From NCBI GenBank assembly GCA_023435325.1, contig JAEYRT010000301.1, positions 1 to 26,376 on the forward strand: a stretch of DNA of 26,376 nt, written 5' to 3'. The stretch's first letter is position 1. Each line of letters opens with the position of its first letter. Below are positions 14,634 through 21,946 of this stretch, one piece after another. A model generated the notes under the pieces. That model was not told the origin of the DNA. It saw only the letters and a program-made list of their open reading frames with translations, and searched no databases. The translations under genes were made by a program, and so were the position numbers. The DNA is from Pseudomonadota bacterium. GTDB taxonomy: Bacteria > Pseudomonadota > Gammaproteobacteria > Burkholderiales > Burkholderiaceae_C.

Positions 14634-16135
14634 ACGCTCACCTCCACGCGAATGTCTTGCAAAGTGACGCTGGTCTGACCTTGGCTCTCCAGCCAGAAGC
14701 GCCGCATCAGGCTGCCCAGCAGTTGTTTGCGATAGTCACCACTGGCTCGCATGTCCGAGATCGGATGGAACTCGGTCTGCAAAGCGGCGGCGGCTGCCTG
14801 TGCGGTGGCCTCGTTCCAGGGCTGGCCCATCAAGGCTGCTTCGGCCTGTCGTGCGCGTGCCGGTGTGGCTGCCACGCCGCCAGCGCCGATGCTGGCATGG
14901 GTGACCGTGCCGTTTTCCACCTGGATGTTGATCACCAGGCACACGGCGGAAATATCGTCGTCCTGGCGTTTGCTGATTTTGTAAGCACGCAGATGCTGGG
15001 CTGCCTTGTCCCGCGGCGGCAACGGAATGTCGATGCGTGTGAGCAGCTCGTCCTGGGCGATCACATTTTGGCGGTAGCCAGTGTAGAGATTTTCCAGGGG
15101 CAGGCTGCGCTCCCCGCGCACACTGGCCAGCACCACCTGGGCATTCAATGCAATCACCAGCGGCATGGAGTCGCCAATCGGCGAACCATTGGCCACATTG
15201 CCGCCCAGCGTGCCACTGTTGCGCACCGGCAGGCCCGCAAAGCGCGCGGCGAATGTATGCAATTGCGGCCACCGGGCCTGGAGCGCAGCAAAAGCCTCTT
15301 CCAAAGTGACAGCAGCACCTATGCGCAAATGGCCGTCGGCGGAAGCGATGACTTGCAGTTCCTGGGCTGCGGTGACATCGATCACCATGTCAAAGCGCTG
15401 GTGGTGTTTGGTGACCCACAAACCCACATCGGTGCAACCAGCCACCACTTGGGCCTGCGGATGTTCAGCACGAATTTGTAGCAGCTCACGCAGACTGGTA
15501 GGGCGTTTGTAATTACTTTCTATTTGAACTTGGCTCCTGGACTGCGCAAGCAGCTCTAGTTTTGTAACTACAGAAGGTGCATCCACGGTGGCTGGTGGCA
15601 GGTTGGCCATATGCTGCGTGGCCTCCAGAATCGGCCGATAGCCCGTGCAGCGGCACAGATTGCCCGACAGCGCCTCCTGCGCGCCTTGGCGATCCAACTG
15701 TGCGCCGCGGTCGTGGTTTTGGTAGATGCCGAACATGCTCATCACAAAACCGGGGGTGCAGAAACCGCATTGCGTGCCATGGCACTGCACCATGGCTTCC
15801 TGCACGGGGTGCAGCTCCTTTCCAGCAGGCAACTGGATGTCAGGGTCCTGGGTCAGATCCTCCACCGTCCACAAGGCCATGCCGTCAATCGAATGGGCCA
15901 AGCGAATGCAGCTGTTGATCGCCTTGTAGCGCAGGGTGGGCTGCCCCTGGGCATCCAGCACGCGCTCGCCCAGCACCACCGTACAGGCGCCGCAGTCGCC
16001 CTCGCCACATCCTTCCTTGGTGCCGGTGCAATGCAAATCCTCGCGCAGCACTTCCAGCAGGGTGCGATCAGGAGGAACGTCGTGCAGCGTCACGGGTTGA
16101 CCGCGGCGCAGAAAGTGAATGGGGCGTGAGGACAT
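14630..16135 (-). CDS. xdhA: Xanthine dehydrogenase small subunit, 2Fe-2S and FAD
   Basis: Electron-transfer subunit carrying two 2Fe-2S clusters and FAD. The ferredoxin-like domain has GCGEGDCGACTV (C43, C48, C51; C76 in NSC). The second cluster has CGFCTPGF (C123, C126) and LCRCTGYRP (C161, C163). The FAD domain follows (VVAGCTDVGLWVTK, LPVRNSGTLGGNVANGSPIG), then the CO-dehydrogenase flavoprotein C-terminal domain. I chose ATG 16135 (MSSRPIHFLRRG), where similarity to related proteins should begin, giving 501 residues. ATG 16165 (MANKPQERK), with GGAATGG upstream, is a real alternative; 16192 is unlikely. It is first in the xdhAB transcript and divergent from the unknown gene at 16378. The LysR regulator further downstream of that gene is a candidate controller. 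Confidence 0.95.
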   Translation of the reverse strand: MSSRPIHFLRRGQPVTLHDVPPDRTLLEVLREDLHCTGTKEGCGEGDCGACTVVLGERVLDAQGQPTLRYKAINSCIRLAHSIDGMALWTVEDLTQDPDIQLPAGKELHPVQEAMVQCHGTQCGFCTPGFVMSMFGIYQNHDRGAQLDRQGAQEALSGNLCRCTGYRPILEATQHMANLPPATVDAPSVVTKLELLAQSRSQVQIESNYKRPTSLRELLQIRAEHPQAQVVAGCTDVGLWVTKHHQRFDMVIDVTAAQELQVIASADGHLRIGAAVTLEEAFAALQARWPQLHTFAARFAGLPVRNSGTLGGNVANGSPIGDSMPLVIALNAQVVLASVRGERSLPLENLYTGYRQNVIAQDELLTRIDIPLPPRDKAAQHLRAYKISKRQDDDISAVCLVINIQVENGTVTHASIGAGGVAATPARARQAEAALMGQPWNEATAQAAAAALQTEFHPISDMRASGDYRKQLLGSLMRRFWLESQGQTSVTLQDIRVEVSV

Positions 16136-16188
16136 AGTCTTGCGTTCTTGCGGTTTATTGGCCATTAAGCCATTCCAACTTTGCATTG

Positions 16189-16208
16189 GCATATAGACTT
16201 CCGTATGC
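16189..16208. promoter_or_regulatory. Weak inverted repeat upstream of xdhA, possible LysR-type site
   Basis: GCATA (16189-16193) and TATGC (16204-16208) are perfect inverse arms around ten bases, giving a T-N12-A arrangement close to LysR-type boxes. It lies 54-73 bases before the proposed xdhA start, and a LysR gene lies about 1 kb away. Arms of five bases are short and may be chance. Confidence 0.25.
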
Positions 16209-16270
16209 AGTTCATGCGTTTACAGTAATAAAGTCGTCTGCCATGTAGGAGGCGGCCTATATGCTGCAAT

Positions 16271-16280
16271 CTGTATACAG
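16271..16280. promoter_or_regulatory. Palindrome CTGTATACAG upstream of xdhA and the unknown gene
   Basis: This is a perfect 10-bp palindrome sharing the core TGTATAC with the three stronger GntR-operator candidates, but it lacks the CACTTT extension. It lies in the divergent region, 136 bases before xdhA and 98 before the unknown gene at 16378. It could bring xdhAB into the same regulon, or be an unrelated site. Confidence 0.35.
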
Positions 16281-16377
16281 GTTCTGTAAGCAATTTCCGT
16301 GCAAGGCTATTCAGGTGTTTGAATCTCCTTGCGATTGTTAAACTCCGTGACCTTCTTTTTGGATCTTTTGTCGCAAT

Positions 16378-17172
16378 ATGAGCTTTTCCGACTTCTTGCG
16401 ACGCGCCAAAAGTTCCCTCAAGTTCTGGTCTGCATCTGCTCAGCCTGAACCCGATCTCCCCGAGTTTCATATCGACGAAGTTTCCGAGCGAGTGGCCAAG
16501 CTCCAGGCGCCTCAAGTCAAAGAGCCTGCGCATTTCCACTCCCTCGTCAAACTGGCGCCCATTCCCGTGCCGCGCGAGGTGCGCTGGGAAAGCCAAGCGA
16601 TATATCTGGGGGCCTGGGCGGGTACGGCGGCACTGGCTTGGGGGGGCTTTCAAGTGCCCACAGACTGGTTGCTGTGGTACGGGGCTGCGTCCGTTCTGAT
16701 CTTCGCCATGCTCTTTCGCATCGAAGGCCCGCGCACACGCGCCGAACGCCTGCAGCGCGAAGCAGAGGTGCAGCGCTGCCACGAGGTCTACCTGAAGGCC
16801 GAGGCGCATCTGCGTTCGGTGCTCAGCGAAGGCTTCAACGAGCGTATGGATGAGTTCACCAGCGTGCGTACCGCCTATGAAGCCGCATGTCGCGCCCTGG
16901 GAACCACTGACCCGAGCAAGAGCAGCAAGCTGCTGGCAATTTTGGCCAACCCCTTGCACACGGAGAAGACAGTGGAACAGGAGTTGATGGAACAGATGTC
17001 GCAGATGGAGCGCAAGATGCTGCAACTGGTGGATGAGCTGGAGGATTACTCCGACACCCACAAAGAAGCGATTGATGCGGCCATCATGGCACGCCACAAC
17101 GCCAGACTGGCGTATTGGCAGGCCAAACTGGACGAAGCTGCATTGACAGGCGAAGCCGTGCAGCAACATTGA
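16378..17172 (+). CDS. Unknown two-TM protein with coiled-coil segments
   Basis: I do not recognise this 264-residue protein. The N-terminal 60 residues are soluble and proline-rich near the end. Two hydrophobic segments follow (about 73-91, IYLGAWAGTAALAWGGF, and about 96-114, DWLLWYGAASVLIFAMLF), with a tight turn between them, so both ends are probably on the same side of the membrane. The rest is charged and helical, with likely coiled coils at about 117-165 (RTRAERLQREAEVQRCHEV) and about 205-245 (EQELMEQMSQMERKMLQLV). There is no signal peptide or enzyme motif. The ATG at 16378 lacks a good ribosome site. It is divergent from xdhA and upstream of the LysR gene. Codon use looks like that of its neighbours. 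The ORF is long and well formed, so it is very probably real. Confidence 0.75.
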   Translation: MSFSDFLRRAKSSLKFWSASAQPEPDLPEFHIDEVSERVAKLQAPQVKEPAHFHSLVKLAPIPVPREVRWESQAIYLGAWAGTAALAWGGFQVPTDWLLWYGAASVLIFAMLFRIEGPRTRAERLQREAEVQRCHEVYLKAEAHLRSVLSEGFNERMDEFTSVRTAYEAACRALGTTDPSKSSKLLAILANPLHTEKTVEQELMEQMSQMERKMLQLVDELEDYSDTHKEAIDAAIMARHNARLAYWQAKLDEAALTGEAVQQH

Positions 17173-17247
17173 CCACCGAATAATCCCTGCCTTTATGGCT
17201 TGTTTGCCTTGGCATACTGGGTCGCATTCGCGGCCCATATTTCTTTC

Positions 17248-18171
17248 ATGCGAGAAACCACGCCCTTCGAGAAAATCGATCTGCACCTGATACGCGTGCT
17301 GCATACGGTGATTGCCGAACGCAGTGTGTCGCGTGCAGCGGTGCGTCTGGGCATGCACCAGCCAGCGGTTTCCACGGCGCTCAAGCGCCTGCGTGACTTG
17401 TCGGGCGATCCAATTTTGGTGCGTTCGGGCAGCGGCATGCAGCCCACCGACGCGGCGCTGCGCATGCTGGAGCCTTCGGCGGCCATCCTGCAGGCGGCAG
17501 AAAACCTGTTTACCGAAGCACGTGCCTTCGATCCGCGCGTGACAGCGCGCAATTTCCGCATCGCTGCCAGCGACTACCTGGACCCCCAGTTCCTGCCCAA
17601 GCTGGTGGCCTACCTCAAGAAAAACGCACCGCTGTGCACCGTGGAAATCATGGCACTGAGCCATGACGTGGACTACAGCGGGCAACTCGCCCATGGCGAT
17701 GTCGATGTGGTGATCGGCAACTGGCCCCAGCCGCCTGCAGAGCTGCGCATGGCCCAGCTGTTTGCCGATGACACCGTCTGCCTGGTCAGTCACCACCACC
17801 CGGCCGTGCGCCGTGGCTGGTCCGCCGAAGAATGGCTGCAGGCCGAACACATTGCTCCGATGCCCACCCATCCGGGCGCCAAGGGCGTGATTGACGATGC
17901 CCTTGGGGCACAGGGCTTGCGGCGCAATATTGCCGTGCGCTGCGCCCATTTCGGACTCATGCCACAGATGGTGGCATCGAGCTTGCTAGTGCTCACCACG
18001 GGGCGACAATTTTGTGAACGCTATGCTGCCCAGTTGCCGCTGGCAATTCTGGCGCCGCCTGTGTCGCTGCCGCAGATGCGCTACTACCAGCTGTGGCACG
18101 ACCGCACACACCACTCCAGTGCCGGAGTGTGGCTGAGAGAAGCTGTGAAAAATACCGCACTTCAGCTGTGA
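17248..18171 (+). CDS. LysR family transcriptional regulator
   Basis: A 307-residue regulator of standard LysR length. The N-terminal winged helix reads KIDLHLIRVLHTVIAERSV, then SRAAVRLGMHQPAVSTALKR and DLSGDPILVRSGSGMQPTD. The effector-binding domain begins near FRIAASDYLDPQFLPKLVAYL and includes HGDVDVVIGNWPQPP and VCLVSHHHPAVRRG. ATG 17248 (MRETTPFEKIDL) was chosen over the upstream start at 17200 because LysR proteins rarely carry sixteen extra hydrophobic residues. It lies between the unknown gene and the ABC transporter. Its direction and place near xdhAB suggest control of xanthine dehydrogenase or of the transporter by a purine-related ligand. That role is inferred from position only. 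Confidence 0.93.
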   Translation: MRETTPFEKIDLHLIRVLHTVIAERSVSRAAVRLGMHQPAVSTALKRLRDLSGDPILVRSGSGMQPTDAALRMLEPSAAILQAAENLFTEARAFDPRVTARNFRIAASDYLDPQFLPKLVAYLKKNAPLCTVEIMALSHDVDYSGQLAHGDVDVVIGNWPQPPAELRMAQLFADDTVCLVSHHHPAVRRGWSAEEWLQAEHIAPMPTHPGAKGVIDDALGAQGLRRNIAVRCAHFGLMPQMVASSLLVLTTGRQFCERYAAQLPLAILAPPVSLPQMRYYQLWHDRTHHSSAGVWLREAVKNTALQL

Positions 18172-18200
18172 AATTAGTAGCAAAACATGCCAATCAAGCT

Positions 18201-18214
18201 GCTGCGTACGCAGC
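18201..18214. other. Perfect 14-bp palindrome before the ABC transporter operon
   Basis: GCTGCGTACGCAGC lies 30 bases after the LysR stop and 45 bases before the ABC ATPase start. It may be the stem of a weak terminator for lysR (a T-run appears only some 14 bases later) or a protein-binding site for the transporter promoter. Sequence alone does not decide. Confidence 0.4.
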
Positions 18215-18258
18215 TTCCCTAGCAAACCTTTTTGACTGAAACTGAGAAACTCTCGCGC

Positions 18259-19845
18259 ATGAACTCCCCTCAACCAACCCCCATGCCCGGTGAAGCGCCA
18301 CCGCGTTTGCAGCTGGTGGGCATTACCAAGCGATACCCGGCGGTCGTGGCCAACGACAAGGTGTCGCTGACGGTGCAACCTGGCGAGGTGCATGCCCTGC
18401 TGGGCGAAAACGGTGCCGGCAAGTCCACACTGATGAAGATCATTTACGGCACGGTCAAACCTGACGAAGGCCAGGTGATGTTCAACGGCAAGTCCGTGCA
18501 CATTCGCAACCCCCAGGAAGCGCGCCATCTTGGCATTGCCATGGTGTTTCAGCACTTCAGCCTGTTCGACACGCTGACGGTGGCTGAGAACGTCTGGCTG
18601 GGTCTGGACAAGAGCATGTCCCTGGCGGAGGTGACGCGCCGCATCGAGGCCAAGGGTGCCGAGTACGGCATGGACATTGACCCCTCACGTCCGGTACACA
18701 CCTTGTCCGTGGGCGAGATGCAGCGCGTGGAAATCATCCGTGCCTTGCTGACCGATCCTCGCGTGCTGATCCTGGACGAGCCCACTTCGGTGTTGACCCC
18801 GCAGGCCGTGGAAAAACTGTTCGTGGTGCTCAAGCAGCTGGCGTCCGAAGGCTGCTCCATCATCTACATCAGCCACAAACTGCACGAAATCCGCGAGCTG
18901 TGTACAGCCTGTACGGTGCTGCGTGGCGGCAAGGTGACGGGGTATTGCAACCCGCAGGAAGAGTCCAACGCCTCGCTGTCGCGCCTGATGATCGGTGCCG
19001 AACCGCCTGCGCTGCAGCACCGTGAAGTCACCACCGGCGAGACGGTGTTGCGCGTCAACGGTCTGAGCTTGAAAAAGCAAGATCAGTTTGGGGTGGACCT
19101 GATCGACATGCAGTTTGAAGTGCGCGCCGGTGAAGTGGTGGGGATTGCCGGCGTATCCGGTAATGGCCAGCAAGAACTGCTGTATGCCCTGTCAGGCGAA
19201 GACACACGCGCTGAGGCCGACATGATCCATGTCTCCGGCAAACCAGCGGGTCGCATGAACCCCAGCCAGCGTCGCGCCCTGGGCTTGCACTTTGTGCCGG
19301 AAGAGCGCCTGGGCCGTGGTGCCGTGCCCACCATGGGACTGGCGCACAACATACTGCTCACACGTGACAACGCGGTGGGCAAGGGTGGCTGGCTGAGCAT
19401 CCAGAAGCTTGAAGCCCATGCCGCCGACATCATCCGGCGCTTTGGGGTGAAGGCAGGAGGCCCGAATGCGGCCGCCAAGTCGCTGTCCGGCGGTAACTTG
19501 CAAAAGTTCATTGTCGGTCGCGAGATCGATGCCAAGCCCAAGCTCCTGATCGTCTCTCAGCCCACCTGGGGGGTGGATGTGGGCGCAGCAGCGCAAATCC
19601 GGGGCGAAATCCTGGCGCTGCGCGATGCCGGCTGTGCGGTGCTGGTGCTCAGCGAAGAGCTGGATGAATTGTTTGAAATCAGCGATCGTCTGCATGTCGT
19701 GGCCAAGGGGCAGCTCAGCCCCTCGCTCAAACGTGCAGACGCAAGCCTGCAACTGGTAGGTGAGTGGATGAGTGGTTTGTGGAATGCCGACGTGCAGCAG
19801 CATCTGGCCAAGGTGGAACAAAACGGAGGTGCACAGCATGTTTAA
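18259..19845 (+). CDS. BMP-type nucleoside/purine ABC transporter, duplicated ATPase
   Basis: Energises an importer of the basic-membrane-protein (BMP) family, whose known members carry nucleosides. The 528-residue protein has two ABC modules in tandem. The first is complete: Walker A GENGAGKST (49-57), signature LSVGEMQRVE, Walker B VLILDEPTSVLTP and switch His in YISHKLHE. The second is degenerate, as usual in this sugar/nucleoside class: GVSGNGQQELL in place of Walker A, signature LSGGNLQKFIVGRE, and LLIVSQPTWGVDVGA, where Ser and Gln replace the Walker B acidic pair. ATG 18259 is used; an in-frame TTG at 18232 is unlikely. Its end overlaps the next gene by 8 bases. The nearby xdhAB and deaminase genes support a purine or nucleoside substrate. 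Confidence 0.95.
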   Translation: MNSPQPTPMPGEAPPRLQLVGITKRYPAVVANDKVSLTVQPGEVHALLGENGAGKSTLMKIIYGTVKPDEGQVMFNGKSVHIRNPQEARHLGIAMVFQHFSLFDTLTVAENVWLGLDKSMSLAEVTRRIEAKGAEYGMDIDPSRPVHTLSVGEMQRVEIIRALLTDPRVLILDEPTSVLTPQAVEKLFVVLKQLASEGCSIIYISHKLHEIRELCTACTVLRGGKVTGYCNPQEESNASLSRLMIGAEPPALQHREVTTGETVLRVNGLSLKKQDQFGVDLIDMQFEVRAGEVVGIAGVSGNGQQELLYALSGEDTRAEADMIHVSGKPAGRMNPSQRRALGLHFVPEERLGRGAVPTMGLAHNILLTRDNAVGKGGWLSIQKLEAHAADIIRRFGVKAGGPNAAAKSLSGGNLQKFIVGREIDAKPKLLIVSQPTWGVDVGAAAQIRGEILALRDAGCAVLVLSEELDELFEISDRLHVVAKGQLSPSLKRADASLQLVGEWMSGLWNADVQQHLAKVEQNGGAQHV

Positions 19846-20920
19846 GCTCGAACCCCGTCCACAGGTTTCCAAATTCTGGACCTATGGCGCCCCGGTCCTG
19901 GCCTTGCTGATCACGGTTGCCATTGGCGTGACCTTGTTTGTGGCCCTGGGCAAGGACCCCGTGCGAGGCCTGCAGGCCTTCTTCTGGGAACCCATCAAGA
20001 GCAGCTATGCCCTGGGTGAACTGGTGATGAAGGCCACGCCTTTGCTGCTGATTGCGCTGGGGCTGTCGGTATGTTTTCGCTCCAACATCTGGAACATCGG
20101 TGCCGAAGGCCAGTTTGTGATTGGCGCCGTCACCGCTGGGGGGGTGGCACTGCTGGCTGACAAAAGCACAGGCCCCTGGATCATTCCCGCCATTTTGCTG
20201 GCAGGTGTGCTGGGCGGCATGTTCTGGGCAGGCATCGTGGCCTTTTTGAAGGACAAGTTCAACGCCAATGAAATCCTGGTGAGTCTGATGCTGGTGTACG
20301 TGGGTACGCTGGTGCTGGGTTATCTGGTCTATGGGCCCTGGAAGGACCCGATGGGCTATAACTTCCCGCAGTCCAAAACGTTTGAAAGCGTCACGCAGAT
20401 TCCCAAGCTCATTGCCGGCACCCGTGTGCACATTGGCACGCTGCTGGCGCTGCTGGGCGTGGTGGCACTGTGGATTTTCCTGTTCCGCACCAAAGCCGGC
20501 TTTGCCCAGCAAGTCGGTGGGATTGCTCCGGCAGCTGCACGTTATGCCGGTTTTTCCTCGCGCCGTGCGTTGTGGACTGCCTTGCTGATCTCCGGTGGTG
20601 CAGCCGGTCTGGCTGGTGCACTGGAAGTGGCGGGTCCCATCGGTCAGCTGACCCCTTATGTGCCTGCAGGCTACGGTTTTGCAGCCATCATTGTTGCCTT
20701 CGTCGGTCGTCTGCACCCCGTGGGCATGATTTTCTCGGCCATTTTGATGAGCATGTTCTACATCGGCGGTGAACTGGCGCAGTCGCGCCTGGGGCTGCCC
20801 AAATCTTTGACCGGCGTGTTCCAGGGCCTGCTGCTGTTTGCACTGCTGGCCTGCGATACGTTGATTGCGTACCGCGTACGCTGGATTGCAGCCAAGCCTG
20901 CCGTGAAGGGAGAGCAGTGA
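19838..20920 (+). CDS. BMP-type ABC transporter permease 1
   Basis: First of two integral membrane subunits of the importer, 360 residues. It has the YufP/NupP-type features: a cytoplasmic N-terminus, LLIALGLSVCFRSNIWNIGA, EGQFVIGAVTAGGVALLA, FLKDKFNANEILVSLMLVYV and IIVAFVGRLHPVGMIFSAIL, with about nine or ten membrane helices. ATG 19838 lies inside the end of the ATPase gene and has an excellent ribosome site GGAGGT, which fixes the start. Its TGA overlaps the next start codon (TGATG), so expression of the three genes is coupled. It pairs with permease 2 to form the channel. Confidence 0.95.
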   Translation: MFKLEPRPQVSKFWTYGAPVLALLITVAIGVTLFVALGKDPVRGLQAFFWEPIKSSYALGELVMKATPLLLIALGLSVCFRSNIWNIGAEGQFVIGAVTAGGVALLADKSTGPWIIPAILLAGVLGGMFWAGIVAFLKDKFNANEILVSLMLVYVGTLVLGYLVYGPWKDPMGYNFPQSKTFESVTQIPKLIAGTRVHIGTLLALLGVVALWIFLFRTKAGFAQQVGGIAPAAARYAGFSSRRALWTALLISGGAAGLAGALEVAGPIGQLTPYVPAGYGFAAIIVAFVGRLHPVGMIFSAILMSMFYIGGELAQSRLGLPKSLTGVFQGLLLFALLACDTLIAYRVRWIAAKPAVKGEQ

Positions 20921-21840
20921 TGGATGCATACGCATTGCTGTTTGCCTCGACGCTGAGCGCAGGCACGGTACTGGCCCTGGCTGCCTTGGGTCTGCTGATC
21001 AATGAAAAGGCCGGTGTGATCAACCTGGGGGCCGAAGGCATGATGCTGTGTGCAGCACTGGCTGGCTTTGCCACCGTCGTGCATACCGGCAGCACCTGGC
21101 TGGGCTTTTTGGCGGGGATGGGTGCTGGTGCATTGCTGGCCGCCATTTTTGGCGTGTTGGTGATCTGGCTCAACACCAACCAGTCGGCCACGGGTTTGGC
21201 CCTGAGTATTTTTGGTGGTGGCTTTTCGGCTTTTGCCGGCCTGAACTATGTGCAGGCCAAGATGCCTGCATCGGTGAAGTACGACATTCCGTTCCTGGCC
21301 GATATTCCCGTCCTGGGGCCGGCACTGTTCCGTCACCATCCCCTGGTGTACGGGGCCATCATCATTGCGGCCCTGTTGGTGTATTTTCTGTACCGCACAC
21401 GTGCGGGCCTGGTGCTGCGTTCGGTGGGGGAGTCGCCTGAATCCGCCCATGCCCTGGGCTATAACGTGCGCATGATCCGCCTGGGTGCCGTGATGGCTGG
21501 TGGCGCACTGTGTGGCCTGGCAGGTGCCTATGTCTCTACCGTCTACACGCCCTTGTGGGTGGAAGGCATGGTGGCTGGCCGCGGCTGGATTGCGCTGGCG
21601 CTGACCACGTTTGCGACGTGGAGACCCGGTCGAATTTTGCTGGGCGCTTATCTGTTTGGTGGCGTTACCATGTTGCAATTCCATTTGCAGGCCACGGGCG
21701 TGCACATTGCCAGCCAATTGCTCAGCATGCTGCCGTATGTCGCTACGATCGTGGTGCTGGTGCTTATTTCTCGCAATCCGGCATGGATTCGAGCCAATAT
21801 GCCAGCCTCACTTGGAAAACCGTTTTACCCCGGTTCGTGA
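20920..21840 (+). CDS. BMP-type ABC transporter permease 2
   Basis: Second membrane subunit, 306 residues, of the YufQ/NupQ type. Typical stretches are LAALGLLINEKAGVINLG, AEGMMLCAALAGFATVV, LNTNQSATGLALSIFGGG, LGYNVRMIRLGAVMAGGAL and GLAGAYVSTVYTPLWVEGM, with about eight or nine helices. The ATG at 20920 shares its first base with the stop of permease 1, with GGGAGA upstream; a GTG one codon earlier is possible. A strong stem-loop follows 52 bases after its stop, before the first binding-protein gene. Confidence 0.95.
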   Translation: MDAYALLFASTLSAGTVLALAALGLLINEKAGVINLGAEGMMLCAALAGFATVVHTGSTWLGFLAGMGAGALLAAIFGVLVIWLNTNQSATGLALSIFGGGFSAFAGLNYVQAKMPASVKYDIPFLADIPVLGPALFRHHPLVYGAIIIAALLVYFLYRTRAGLVLRSVGESPESAHALGYNVRMIRLGAVMAGGALCGLAGAYVSTVYTPLWVEGMVAGRGWIALALTTFATWRPGRILLGAYLFGGVTMLQFHLQATGVHIASQLLSMLPYVATIVVLVLISRNPAWIRANMPASLGKPFYPGS

Positions 21841-21892
21841 GAACCATCACCATGACGCTTGTGCCCGGTTCGCAGCTGGGCACGCAAAGCGC

Positions 21893-21924
21893 AAGGCGGG
21901 CCTTTTGAGGCACGCCTTTTTTTT
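21893..21924 (+). terminator. Terminator or attenuator between the permease and binding-protein genes
   Basis: AAGGCG (21893-21898) pairs with CGCCTT (21913-21918), and inside it GCCT (21900-21903) pairs with AGGC (21908-21911) around a TTTG loop, with one mismatch between the two stems. Six T follow (21919-21924). This is a full rho-independent terminator within what looks like one transport operon, 22 bases before the next start codon. It could lower or uncouple expression of the binding protein, or mark a separate promoter for it. Confidence 0.85.
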
Positions 21925-21946
21925 GACCTAGTCGAGGAAATATTCC

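Noticed and set aside
16165..17949. 594-codon minus-strand ORF opposite the unknown gene and lysR
   Set aside because: It spans two plus-strand genes and the intergenic regions. The translation is His/Gln-rich with no motif, whereas LysR is unmistakable on the other strand.
18259..19845. Degenerate second Walker A and B motifs of the ABC ATPase as a sign of gene decay
   Set aside because: Degeneracy of one module is typical of this sugar/nucleoside ATPase class; the first module is intact.
19838..21840. Frameshift between overlapping transporter genes
   Set aside because: The 8-bp and TGATG overlaps have good ribosome sites and all proteins are full length, so this is normal translational coupling.
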